Origin: Haliclystus octoradiatus
Lineage: Eukaryota > Cnidaria > Staurozoa > Stauromedusae > Haliclystidae
Direction: 5' to 3'
Length of the DNA: 64,000 nt
Assembly: GCA_916610825.1 (NCBI GenBank)
Contig: OU744451.1
Location: 18,003,307-18,067,306 of the forward strand
A program made the translations under genes and the position numbers. Positions 43,706 to 55,300 of the stretch are shown here, one piece after another. The notes beneath the pieces were generated by a model that searched no databases, was not told the origin of the DNA, and worked only from the letters and a program-made list of their open reading frames with translations. Numbering within the stretch: position 1 is the first letter of the stretch; the number at the start of each line of letters is the position of its first letter.

Positions 43706-44239
43706 GTAATTATCTGGGCAGGAAAATGCATACGTAAATGAATAATTATATAATTGTTGACGTGATTTTTACGTGGATTTATACTGTCTGTGCTGTAGCG
43801 CGTTTCGCAGTCATCGCGCAGCGATCAAAAAGTTGAAATTGAAAGTTGAAACAATACACATTTCACATGTCAGGGCTGAAGGTTGTTGAATGAGAAGCTA
43901 AGAATAGAATAATTTGAAATCAATCAAATTACATTACTTGATATATTGCCGTATATATATATTGATCACGGTCTTGCCGTATTCACAAATGTATCCCTCA
44001 AGTAACTGCTAACTTATCTAAATTGTATATCATTACTGACTATTTTTTCACACTCCTCTTATAGTATAGATTATTAGCATGGATATCTTATTTATTGGTT
44101 ATAGTTAATAACTAGTTTAAATTTTTTATATCGCGTAATTACTGTATGCATTTGTAAATTATGTAATTGCGGCAATATGTAAGTAGAAGCTTACTTCCCT
44201 TTATTTACAAGTCAGAATTTTTGACACATAAATCAACAA

Positions 44240-44450
44240 CCCGGGAGGCGATTTGACAAACAGATAGAAGTTGTGACCACCTGCGCGCGCATGTGCCGTA
44301 ACATATCCAAAGCGGTCAATTTGCTCTAATTGTGCGGCCAAAGCCTAACACGTAAGTTATCTTTACAAATTGACCGCTTTGGATATGTTACGGCACATGC
44401 GCGCGCAGGTGGTCACAACTTCTATCTGTTTGTCAAATCGCACCCGGGAG
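44240..44450. repeat. CpG-rich inverted repeat
   Basis: Left arm about 44240-44322 and right arm about 44368-44450 are near-perfect reverse complements, including CACCTGCGCGCGCATGTG. GC content stands out sharply from the AT-rich surroundings. Probably a foldback element. Confidence 0.8.
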
Positions 44451-45413
44451 GGGGTATACTTCAATATTATTTAGAGGGGGATGTGCCCTTTTTAAATATA
44501 GAGGAAACCCCTAAAAATTTCACAGCAAGTGAGGACGGAGACCCTAAAATTTCATGTTTTTACGAGTGAAACAAAGCCAAATCCTCAAAAATCCAATGCA
44601 TGTCAACAACACATTTAACTAAATTTTACTCAATTACATATGTATTATTCCCTCTGTAAATAATTCTCTTTCCACTACAACATATTATAAAATATCATTA
44701 TATTTTGTTCAATGATTATATGTATAGTCTCGTGAAAAAAAGCTTAAAGCTTATCGGGTACTGAATAAAAGATAATGATGATGATGATGCCTAAGTCAGA
44801 TTTGAGCATTTCAAGGCTTTTGAATTCCAAATGGACAAACGCAAAACGCAAAATTCTAGGCATACTGTATTGAAGGTTACATATACGCCTATGGGAAGTA
44901 CAGTAATTAATTAACTAATTATGCATAAGTCATTGGCAAGGGCTAGACAATTTCGGAAGTCACATGGCAAAGTACTATAGAAAGCTATTAGTAACTTTTC
45001 CAGTTTGAATGGTGAGGAAACCTCCTTTTCAGTTTATTCTACATTATCATATTTTCAAAAACTACACGTAATGCGTTTCTTCACCTCTTTATTGACAACC
45101 CTGACAAAATCAAAATAAAATTTAAAGTAGTTTTAACAAGATCAAAGTGTCATTCCATTATTTATAATGAATGATCCTAATTATCCTTGTTACCCTAATT
45201 AGTTCTCGTGATTGCCGTTCCTGCACATTTTGAAATAGTATCACGCTTAATGTACAGTACGGTTAATGGATTGCTGACGAATACATAATTAAAATGACGT
45301 AAATGAATTTAAATTCAAAAATTAATTTAACAACTTCCAGATGAACCACGTTGTCCAGCATGAGTGGCACTATTAATTGTCTGAATTTAATTGACGTCTC
45401 ATACGAAAATCAT

Positions 45414-45421
45414 TATAAAAG
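45414..45421 (+). promoter_or_regulatory. TATA box of the mucin gene
   Basis: TATAAAAG lies 83 bp before the ATG at 45497. With the usual spacing of about 30 bp, transcription would start near 45445, leaving a 5' UTR of about 50 bp. Confidence 0.55.
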
Positions 45422-45496
45422 GGTTGTTGTCCGGCTGTTTTTATCATTCGATTAATTTGTTACAATTGAAACAGCCACTTGATATATAATTTCAAA

Positions 45497-48282
45497 ATGC
45501 TACGAAAAACATTAATATTACTTTTATTACTTATCATTGGCGATATTTATATCAGTTTTGGTTTCAGAATCGAAAGTCAAATCGATGAAAATCAATCTGC
45601 TACAGACATACAGGTAAGCTATACAATTATGTATATTCTGTTAAAAAAAACTAAAAAAGTACATCAGATGTAAATCAACATTCACAAGAAGCTTAATTTC
45701 TCATTATTTATTTAGACGCCATCGGATTGGGGGTACCATCATATCCAATCATTAATTGTGTTTATTACTCTTCTATGATTTAGGTAATGCTGTCTCAAAT
45801 TAGCTCTTACAGAAGAACTACAGCCAAATCAACACAGAAAACTGCATCTTCAACTCATCCTGACATAACGCAGATTACAAGGCCATCAACCAAGCCTACA
45901 ACAGGACCATCAACACGAAAGACCACATCTTCTACTCGTGGTACAATCAAGGGGACTACAAGACCATCAACGAAGCCTACTACTAGACCATCGACACGAA
46001 AGACCGCATCTTCTACTCGAGGTACAACCAAGGGAACTAGAAGACCATCAACGAAGCCTACAGCTAGACCATCGACTCGAAAGACCGCATCTTCTACTCG
46101 TGGAACAACCAGGGGGACTACAAGACCATCAACGAAGCCTACAACTAGACCATCGACACGAAATACCGCATCTTCCACTCGTGGTACAACCAAGGGGACT
46201 ACAAGACCATCAACGAAGCCTGCAACTAGACCATCGACACGAAATACCGTATCTTCCACTCGTGGTACAACCAAGGGGACTACAAGACCATCAACGAAGC
46301 CTACAACTAGACCATCGACACGAAATAGCGCATCTTCCACTCGTGGTACAACCAAGGGGACTACAAGACCATCAACGAAGCCTACAACTGGACCATCGAC
46401 ACGAAAGACCGCATCTTCCACTCGTGGTACAACCAAGGGGACTACAAGACCATCAACGAAGCCTACAACTAGACCATCGACACGAAAGACCGCATCTTCT
46501 ACTCGAGGTACAACCGAGGGAACTAGAAAACCATCAACGAAGCCTACAACTAGACCATCGACACGAAATACCGCATCTTCCACTAGTGGTACAACCAAGG
46601 GGACTACAAGACCATCAACGAATCCTACAACTAGACCATCGACACGAAAGACCGCATCTTCTACTCGAGGTACAACCAAGGGAACTAGAAAACCATCAAC
46701 GAAGCCTACAACTAGACCATCGACACGAAATACCGCATCTTCCACTCGTGGTACAACCAAGGGGACTACAAGACCATCAACGAATCCTACAACTAGACCA
46801 TCGACACGAAAGACCGCATCTTCTACTCGAGGTACAACCAAGGGAACTAGAAAACCATCAACGAAGCCTACAACTAGACCATCGACACGAAAGACCGCAT
46901 CTTCTACTCGTGGAACAACCAGGGGGACTAAAAGACCATCAACGAAGCCTACAACTAGACCATCGACGAAGCCTACAGCTAGACCATCGACACGAAAGAC
47001 CGCATCTTCTACTCGAGGTACAACCAAGGGAATGACAAGACCTTCAACGAAGCCTACAGCTAGACCATCGACACGAAAGACAGCATCTTCTACTCCTGGT
47101 ACCACAAAGGGAACAACAAAACCATCAACGAAGCCTACAGCTAGACCATCGACTCGAAAGACCGCATCTTCTACTCGTGGTACAACCAAGGGGACTACAA
47201 GATCATCAACGAAGCCTACAAGTAGACAATCGACACGAAATACCGCATCTTCCACTGGTGGTACAACCAAGGGGACTACAAGACCATCATCGAAGCCTAC
47301 AACTAGACCATCGACACGAAAGACCGCATCTTCTACTCGAGGACCATCGACTCGAAAGACCGCATCTTCTACTCGAGGTACAACCAAGGGAACTAGAAGA
47401 CCATCAACGAAGCCTACAACTAGTAGACTATCGACACGAAAGACAGCATCTTCTACTCCTGGTACCACAAAGGGAACAACAAAACCATCAACGAAGCCTA
47501 CAGCTAGACCATCGACTCGAAAGACCGCATCTTCTACTCGTGGTACAACCAAGGGGATTACAAGATCATCAACGAAGCCTACAAGTAGACAATCGACACG
47601 AAATACCGCATCTTCCACTGGTGGTACAACCAAGGGGACTACAAGACCATCATCGAAGCCTACAACTAGACCATCGACACGAAAGACCGCATCTTCTACT
47701 CGAGGACCATCGACTCGAAAGACCGCATCTTCTACTCGAGGTACAACCAAGGGAACTAGAAGACCATCAACGAAGCCTACAACTAGTAGACTATCGACAC
47801 GAAAGACAGCATCTTCTACTCCTGGTACCACAAAGGGAACAACAAGACCATCAACGAAGCCTACAGCTAGACCATCGACTCGAAAGACCGCATCTTCTAC
47901 TCGTGGTACAACCAAGGGAACAACAAGACCATCAACGAAGCCTGCAACTAGACCATCTACACGAAAGACCGCATTTTTTACTCGTGGTACAACCAAGGGG
48001 ACTACAAGACCATCAACGAAGCCTACAACTAGACCATCGACACGAAAGACCGCATCTTCTACTCGAGGTACAACCAAGGGAACGACAAGACCATCAACGA
48101 AGCCTACAACTATACCATCGACTCGAAAGACCGCATCATTTACTCGTGGTACAACCAAGGGGATTACAAGACCATCAACGAAGCCTACAACTAGTAGACT
48201 ATCGACACGAAAGACTGCATCTTTTACTCGTGGTACCACCAAGGGGACTACTAGACCATCAACTTATTATTATAGAGAATAG
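45497..48282 (+). CDS. Secreted basic Thr/Ser-rich mucin, dystroglycan-derived
   Basis: Two exons: 45497-45613 (39 codons: signal peptide with a leucine/isoleucine core at residues 5-14, then a short GFRIESQID segment) and 45784-48282 (stop TAG), 871 residues in all. Exon 2 is nearly all 27-residue repeats of the form TTKGTTRPSTKP...STRKTASSTRG. The repeats have no cysteine and are rich in Thr, Ser, Pro, Arg and Lys, so heavy O-glycosylation and a strong positive charge are expected. No transmembrane segment or globular domain is visible, so the product should be secreted. The signal exon resembles that of the dystroglycan-like gene at 52371 (IESQ-x-D) and the repeats resemble its first mucin block. 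I infer a tandem duplicate that lost the S6, cadherin-like, SEA and membrane parts. A non-productive copy is possible, but the frame is intact over 2.5 kb. Confidence 0.75.
45862..48265 (+). repeat. 81-bp coding tandem repeat (about 29 units)
   Basis: The unit is 81 bp. There are higher-order steps: a 162-bp dimer recurring around 46500-46860, and a 363-bp block recurring from about 47222 to 47585, made of four units plus 39 bp. Because the period is a multiple of three, other frames and the opposite strand also stay open; those are by-products. Confidence 0.93.
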
Positions 48283-51200
48283 CAGTAAGAGATATTTATG
48301 ACAGTTTACCACTTATAACAGATGGTTTCTATAAATATTTAGATTTAGATTCTGTAATCTTTTGATATTTTTCATGACCAACTGTAAGCGATATAGATTT
48401 TGAAAAAAAAGTTTCCATGCAGTTTACTATAGCTTTTCAATTTCTTTAGATACGAGAAAAATCACCAAATTAGGAACACAGCGATAGCTGCTCAGAGCGG
48501 AGAGCGCCCATTTGTAAACCTTGAAATGATATCTGTATTTAACTCATTAGGAAAACGCTCTCAGTTTGACGGGTTATAACGCAAAGACAGGTGGTTGCTT
48601 ATGAAACTGGAATCGAGAATCACCTTTTCGATTAAGTGAAACGGAAACTTGGGAACAACACTAACGAGAGACGAGACTTCATCAAAACGGGTATTTTCCA
48701 TCGTTTTTCACTCAGGAGGGGGGAGGTAACTCAAGAAATTTCAGGGACGGGGCGTGCCATTTTGAATTCAGAAATTTGCCCTCCAAAATTGTGTTTTTGT
48801 GGTTTTGTGTTGATACCTCAAAGATTTTATTTAGGCTAAAATGTATACCTCAAATATTTTTTTATCGACGCATATTTGAAAATTGATTACAATTTCGTGG
48901 ATTTAGATCAAAAAATTTTGCTTGTTGACAAACAAAACCTAGAATATTTTGAAAATTCTGAAATAGATACTTTTCAAGGATCATGAAAAGGTACCCTCAA
49001 TAATTGGCACGTCTCTGTATGCCAGCCATTCGAAGTTACCCCCCCCCCCCGGGTTTTTCATCTATAAAGTAAAATCAATTGCTCTGTGTGAAATTGGTAA
49101 AAAAATATGAAGAAAAATGTGTTTTGTTATAGAAGGAATTATATGTCTTCTTAAGTTCAAAAAGTACGATCTCAGAAAAAAGAAGCCAGTGATGATTTTT
49201 AAAAATTTTCTCTCGTGGTCCGAGAACTGCACTTCATATAGGAGCCCTTCTTTGCAAGGCATTTATTAGCAATGAATGGTGATTTATCAAATTACAGGCA
49301 TGAGTGATTAGTGGACAAACGAACAAAATTCCAATTAATATACATTCATGAATCGCCTTGGGCAAAACATTAAACTTCTGTTGATAAAAGTCAAAAAAGA
49401 AATTAAAAACAACACAATTTTCATGATTAGAGGCACATATTATTTTGAAAAAATTCAACTTCTCAATACCACTTTCAATACAAATGCTATAACCAATCTA
49501 TCCTTACAAAGGAAAATGTGTTGGGAATATATTAACAACTAAACTAGTGCTGCCAAAGGAGTTTTACCAAAAACAAAGGCTTATTAAAATTGAGTTATTT
49601 TTAATTTCTTTTGAACTTTTAACAACACAAGTTTAATGTCCTGCCTAAGGGGATACTTGAATGTGTAGTAATTGGAATTTTGATCGTCTGTACACTTATT
49701 TAAGTCCGTTAATTAAGTCTCCTTCGAGGTTGCATTATAGAAATTAAAAATAGATGATAAAATAAAAGGGAAAAATATTTATGCAATATTCATTACAGAT
49801 TAGATTTGTTTCACATCATTTTGTGAAAGCTGACACTTGACAGTATCCACAGAATGACAGATCGTTCCCCACAGGTATGACTGCTACAAGGAGGTATATT
49901 TTATTACTATGTTGTTTTCATACAGTAAAAACTCAACCGAGCAGCATTAAATATACTTGTAGTCTGTAATGAATATTATATAAATATATTTGACCTTGAT
50001 ATTATCGATCTATTTTTAACTTTTATAATGCACTCTCGAAGGTGACTTCATTAAAGGAATTTAAACGAGAAGTATCAGTTAATTGGAATCGGTCTAACAT
50101 ATCATTCAATCATACTTTATGGTTATTTTTTACATTTTAAATCTAATATGATCACGTGGACAGAGTTTAGCTTTCCAAACCCGGGTAGAACTCCTGCATA
50201 ACCAGGTATACAAGACAAATTCACAAGACAGGGGGTGTGCTATTTTGTCTCACAGAGAAAGGGCTCAAGTTTGTGACCACTTTGAAAATGATAGCCCAAA
50301 ATCTCATTAATTTGGAAAATATTACCCCCAAAATTTAAAAAATCCTGAAAACTATACATCAAAATTTGATATTTTTCGAAACATCTGTTCAATCTTGAAT
50401 TTGCAACACTTGAATTTTTTTTGGAATGCCACTAAAGGATACACATTCAAAGTCGTACGTTCCTTTATAGCAATCGTATGGGAGTTATACCATAATTACA
50501 CCTTGGGTTATTTCCCAATGAATTCTGTGAGATGACAGAGTATATAATGCTTACTAAACCTTTGGTTGTGAAAAACTTGGAGTATTTCTTTATTGTAGAC
50601 GTTATGTGTGGTCCTGTCCCTGTCTTATCGTTTCGGTTCGAGGTCATCAAAACTACATCTCTGTAGCGGAAAAAAGTGCGCTTTACAGATTATGGCCGCT
50701 GGTGATAGGTTTCAGTTATTTCCGATCAGATCTGAGGCAATCTGGTGTTGCTGCGATTAATTCTGATAGGACGCGACAAGACATTTATTGGAGGCCTTCC
50801 GTGACTATAAATCAATGACTAAATCAATAGAGACTCATTCGAAGTTCATAATTTCGTTTCCTTAATTTCATCATTAACTTCAATTAATTCAGGAAAGCAT
50901 GTATATTAATGACTTTGTGTACCTAATAATAATTTAATGAAAATGATATCATATTGTTAAGATAATTGCAGCCGCATTGTTCCAAAGTCGTGTTCGGATA
51001 TGGGACAATTTAGGGATACAACACATACAACTGTTGTCTATAATAAGTACATTGCATTGTTTACAAAATTTATTGTTCGCATTGTTTGTAATTTATTCCT
51101 TGTTGTCTAAATACAATCGATTATTGTGAATAACAGTTAGGTTATTAAAATAAACTTTAACAATATCGTTAAACAGAAAGCCGCAGCGTTTCTGAAAAAT

Positions 51201-52370
51201 CCTTTTACAATCCTCTGACATTTTTTATCTGAAAATTATGAACAATTCATATAGCAAATATGCAGAAGAAAATTGTGCAAAAACGGGGTAGACAAAATAT
51301 ATTGAATAATTTTAAATAAAAAGGGGAGATGTTGAAATGTTGATAAAAACGGATACATAATAAAATTGTTTCCAATATCATTTATAGCCAAATTTTTAGA
51401 AATGAAATTCAAATCTCATTCTTTTTTTTAAACTGCAAAAACACTCAACAATAATACTTTTCCATTAAAAAGTTAACGATCTCTGTATGTCCAAATTATA
51501 AAAATCAATCACTTTATCTTCAAGAGAGTTTGGAGCAATAAATCCAGAATAAGGTCAATTGCAATTTAGGTTAATTACAAGTCTGAACTTTTTGCATTTC
51601 CTGGCTCTGTCTGAAGCCTGCAGTCTGTCTTTGGAGTCGCCCAAGGAAATATAATAATAAGTTGTAACAGAAAATTATGCATACAATAATTGCATTACCG
51701 CAAAATAAATGACATATTTTAGGGTACATTTAAAGATTGAAAATTATATGAATAAGATTTAATTTGGTTATCGGTCTTATTTATTTCATTGGCGAATGTG
51801 AATGTACTCCATTAGGATTCTCACAGATAGCTTTCTATTTTTCTCGCAGATAGCTTTCTAAAGTTGGAAATGGACATTTTAAAATTTTTGTAACTACTCC
51901 CTTATTACTAAACTATGGTAAAACAGAAGGTAGATAAAACAATAATAGATGAACAATATTTGTAGATATTTTACTGCATTTTAATATAGTATAACCCGCA
52001 TGTCTCAATAGCAATAATTTGACGTCATTTATCATGTAACAAATTAATAGCTTTAACATAATACTTTACCCCGACGTTCAATATTACAGTTTGATGAAAA
52101 CTGTCTGAACAATAGGAAGAAGATGTAGACGCACATTTAATGATATGTCAATTGCAACAATTTAAATAAAGGAAAAGCAATCAAATTTAAAATGAACAAA
52201 TGCCCCCACGCTGTCTAGAATTGTAAATGAAAGTAGTTAAAAGCAATGTGTTTGATGTAATTGAATTTATTTAACCACAAGTTGATGCCAAGCCAAGCTG
52301 GCATAATTTATTAAGTAAAACACTAGGAAGAGTCAGGCGGCTCTATAAGATTTGCCTTCAAAATCAAATT
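48283..52370. other. Intergenic region between mucin and dystroglycan-like genes
   Basis: Apart from the element at 48711-49052 and a possible relative near 50180-50460 (starts ACCCGGGTAGAAC), this 4-kb stretch is AT-rich and I see no gene in it. A TATAAG at 52344 lies only 27 bp before the next ATG and is probably not the core promoter. Confidence 0.5.
48711..49052 (+). mobile_element. 342-bp G-run-bounded element with 8-bp duplication
   Basis: The 8-bp direct repeat GTTTTTCA flanks the element (48703-48710 and 49053-49060). Inverted ends: CTCAGGAGGGGGGAGGTAAC at the left; GTTACC, a C run and GGG at the right. An 8-bp duplication suggests a hAT-like MITE. This is the best-preserved copy of the family at 39532 and 41562. 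Confidence 0.7.
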
Positions 52371-55300
52371 ATGTCTCGAATTTATTACACTTTATTTATT
52401 ATATTATTATTATTGGTAGTAATTGGAGATTATACTTTTGGTTATAGTATTGAAAGTCAAAATGATGTTAGAAAAAGTTGGTTTAACGTTGAAAATGAGG
52501 TAAGAATACTAAGTACTATGTTTTATTCACTTGTATATATGTTTGTCTGTTTTATTTGTATGTACTGTATTTATAATTGAGCGTGATAAGCATATGAAAT
52601 ATTATTTGATTTGATACACTTTAATTTGTATAGCGTGTCCATTCCCGTAGAACTACCGCATCGTAACTATTTAGTCGACGCTGTTATTCATTCAAACTAT
52701 TGATATCTACAATGCTTTTGAATTGAAAATGACCTTGATTATCTTTTGTAAGATTTGATTAATACCTCACTTATATAGTGAGAACTATTATACAAGAATA
52801 GATAAACTCGCAAATTTAAGAATTATTAAATTAGCATATAGCTGTATAAAAGGAATTGTTCATTAAGGTATAAGCTATTAATTACGATTTTCACTATTCA
52901 AGCGGATGACAGTGAACATTATTTCTCGTTGGACATCATGTAATTGTAACTTTTCTCCGCATTTTGGCAGTAAAATACATAAAATGATATTTATCAACTA
53001 TGGGCGTTAATTAAAACAATAAGGTCGACTGATAGAAAATTAAAACATTTATCGACAAAACTTGGCAAAGTGATCAAGGCAATTAGTACAACAAGTTAAT
53101 GTAAAAATGTTGAGATTTAATTTCTATGAGTCGACTCTATTTAAGTCATACAGCTTGAAAAAGAAAGATAACACATGACGGAACTTAATTCAATAGTAGA
53201 TAGCTGTAAAACCATGAGAAAAAATTTCAAGTAAACCTATCTGCAATTTTGAAACATTTTGTCCGACTTTTCTGTTCAAAATGAACCAAAATGGTTAAAT
53301 TTATCTGGGATCTCTATCAATTTAAAAATAAATACCGGATTGGATTGGATTACTTCGTAGCAACTATAAGCAATTAATAGTTGGAAAGATTATGCACTAG
53401 CTACAGCATTTTATCATGTAATTAGTACTTACTTGTGAGCACCTATTTTCAAGGCGTCATACTAGCTCGTTAATATAAGCAATTATTTGACATATAATTA
53501 TGCCATTTCAAAAAACAATTCTTGCGGAGCACGTCATATAGAACTTTCCCGATATATAATAAGAGTCGGAAATCGATATCGCGTTGACCTACTGGAAAAT
53601 ACTGTATAAGCTGCATGCACTGGTTGTATAACGATGCTCGCGGAAGGAAATTCAAAATCAATCCGATGCTTAATAAAATCATATGAGTCAAAAATAGTGC
53701 CAATTTCAGACAGGTTGCTTCATGCAGTGCTACTGTTTAGCTTAATAAAGAAAGAAGATAATTATTGCCTAATATGAGTTGAAATTATTCCAATCTATAT
53801 TGAATGTTTATAAGACAGCGTAACATGTATTTAGCAAAGATGTCCTCAATCACAGGTGGTCCTCATTCACAGGTGGTCCTCATTCACAGGTGGTCCTTAA
53901 GAAAACGTAATCTGCTCAAGTAAGATACCTGTATCTATTGACCACCTGGCTAATGAGACCGTCTTGCAGCCTTACGTTAGTTGAATGGGTTTATCTTAGC
54001 CACTATGCCACATAATATATTTACCCTTAAGAAAGGTCATCAATCTAAAATGGTGACCAGGAAACCTTTATTTGATATTTGATGCAGATGATAAAAATTT
54101 AATAACTCAAAGCTAACTCAAAATGAACTCAAAATTGCAAGCTTACCTTATAAAAATAGTATTTTCTCACGAGTTGACAAATAACCATTATTTTATTCTT
54201 AATTGCAGTTGTCAAGACAACGTCGATCACCAACACATCCGTTTTGTATGGGTACAAACAATCAAGATTCATTATTAGTTCTTCATATTTTATTATGTAT
54301 TGACTTTCGGCAATCATTTGTTGAAGAGCGCGAAGGTCTAATAAATAAAATAGCAACATTTTATAATTTCCAAAGTAATTCCATATCTTTAGAAGGCTTA
54401 GATGTCTATTCAGCAGGAGCATATGACTATCCAATACCAAATACATGGTCTAATCCTATTGTTTTGGCATCTGGTTATGGTGAAGTATCAAATAATGGCA
54501 GACCAGCTCTTTTCATTGGTGCAGCAACATCAGTTAAGATCCAATTAGATTGTATGAAGACATTTTATGTTACACAGCTTATACAAACGATACAACGTAC
54601 TACCAGCAATGGTGAACTATTTGAACACTTACAAAGTCATGTTCTTGCTTGGTCATTGATTGGGTACAGTAAACACCTAGAAGCAACAACAACACATAGG
54701 TAAGGATTGATATCAGTATATATACATAGGAATAACAATTTAATAGTACTTTTATAGATTCATTTCCTCATATTGAATTAGAAACAGTAGATTGCTACAG
54801 TGAAACCTGTATATAACGGCCAGCTAGAAGAGGTAAAAAAATTGGCCATTATAGACAGGTGGCCTTTATATACAGGTTTGATTCAATAGAAAATACTATT
54901 TTAGACATTGCAAGAGTGACCACTATAGACAGGTGGCCACTGTATAGAGTTGACCGTTATAACAGGTATGACTGTACATTTCTTGAGATTGCATCAAAAA
55001 GAATTTTTAAAAAATGAACCTACCATGCATTTAGTGCTTTTAGTTGTCAAAACCAGTCAATTTGAGTCCAACACTACACAGCAGTCATTTTACAACAGAG
55101 ACCACTTTAGTTTATTATTGAGTACACTCTGTATATAAATTCACCTGTATATGTGGTCACTTGTATATAATGGTCAATTTATATAGATCTAATAGCTGGT
55201 AGTTATATACAGGTCTCAATGTCTCATCGTAACAGTCAATTTGGTCACGTCCTAAAAGACTTCCTATCATTTTATGTCTGTTTAGAGTATTCACATACTT

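Larger units (their letters stand above)
41388..45413. other. Intergenic region between RSPH and the mucin gene
   Basis: Holds a G-run element (41562-41760), a 97-bp minisatellite (41925-42320), the short copy of the dispersed repeat (42905-43040), two isolated exon-like segments (43423-43526 and 43603-43705) and a CpG-rich palindrome (44240-44450). No complete gene is supported. I saw no AATAAA close to the RSPH stop. Confidence 0.5.

Noticed and set aside
45855..48242. 795-codon open frame on the minus strand opposite the mucin exon
   Set aside because: The 81-bp period keeps other frames open automatically. It has no signal peptide or splice support, and the + frame continues in phase from a signal-peptide exon.
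45938..48301. Long open frames (365 and 374 codons) in another + frame of the mucin exon
   Set aside because: Same repeat by-product; the Leu/His/Gln-rich translation is broken at 47035-47177 and is not in phase with exon 1.
52344..52349. TATAAG as core promoter of the dystroglycan-like gene
   Set aside because: Only about 27 bp before the ATG, which would put the transcription start at or past the start codon.
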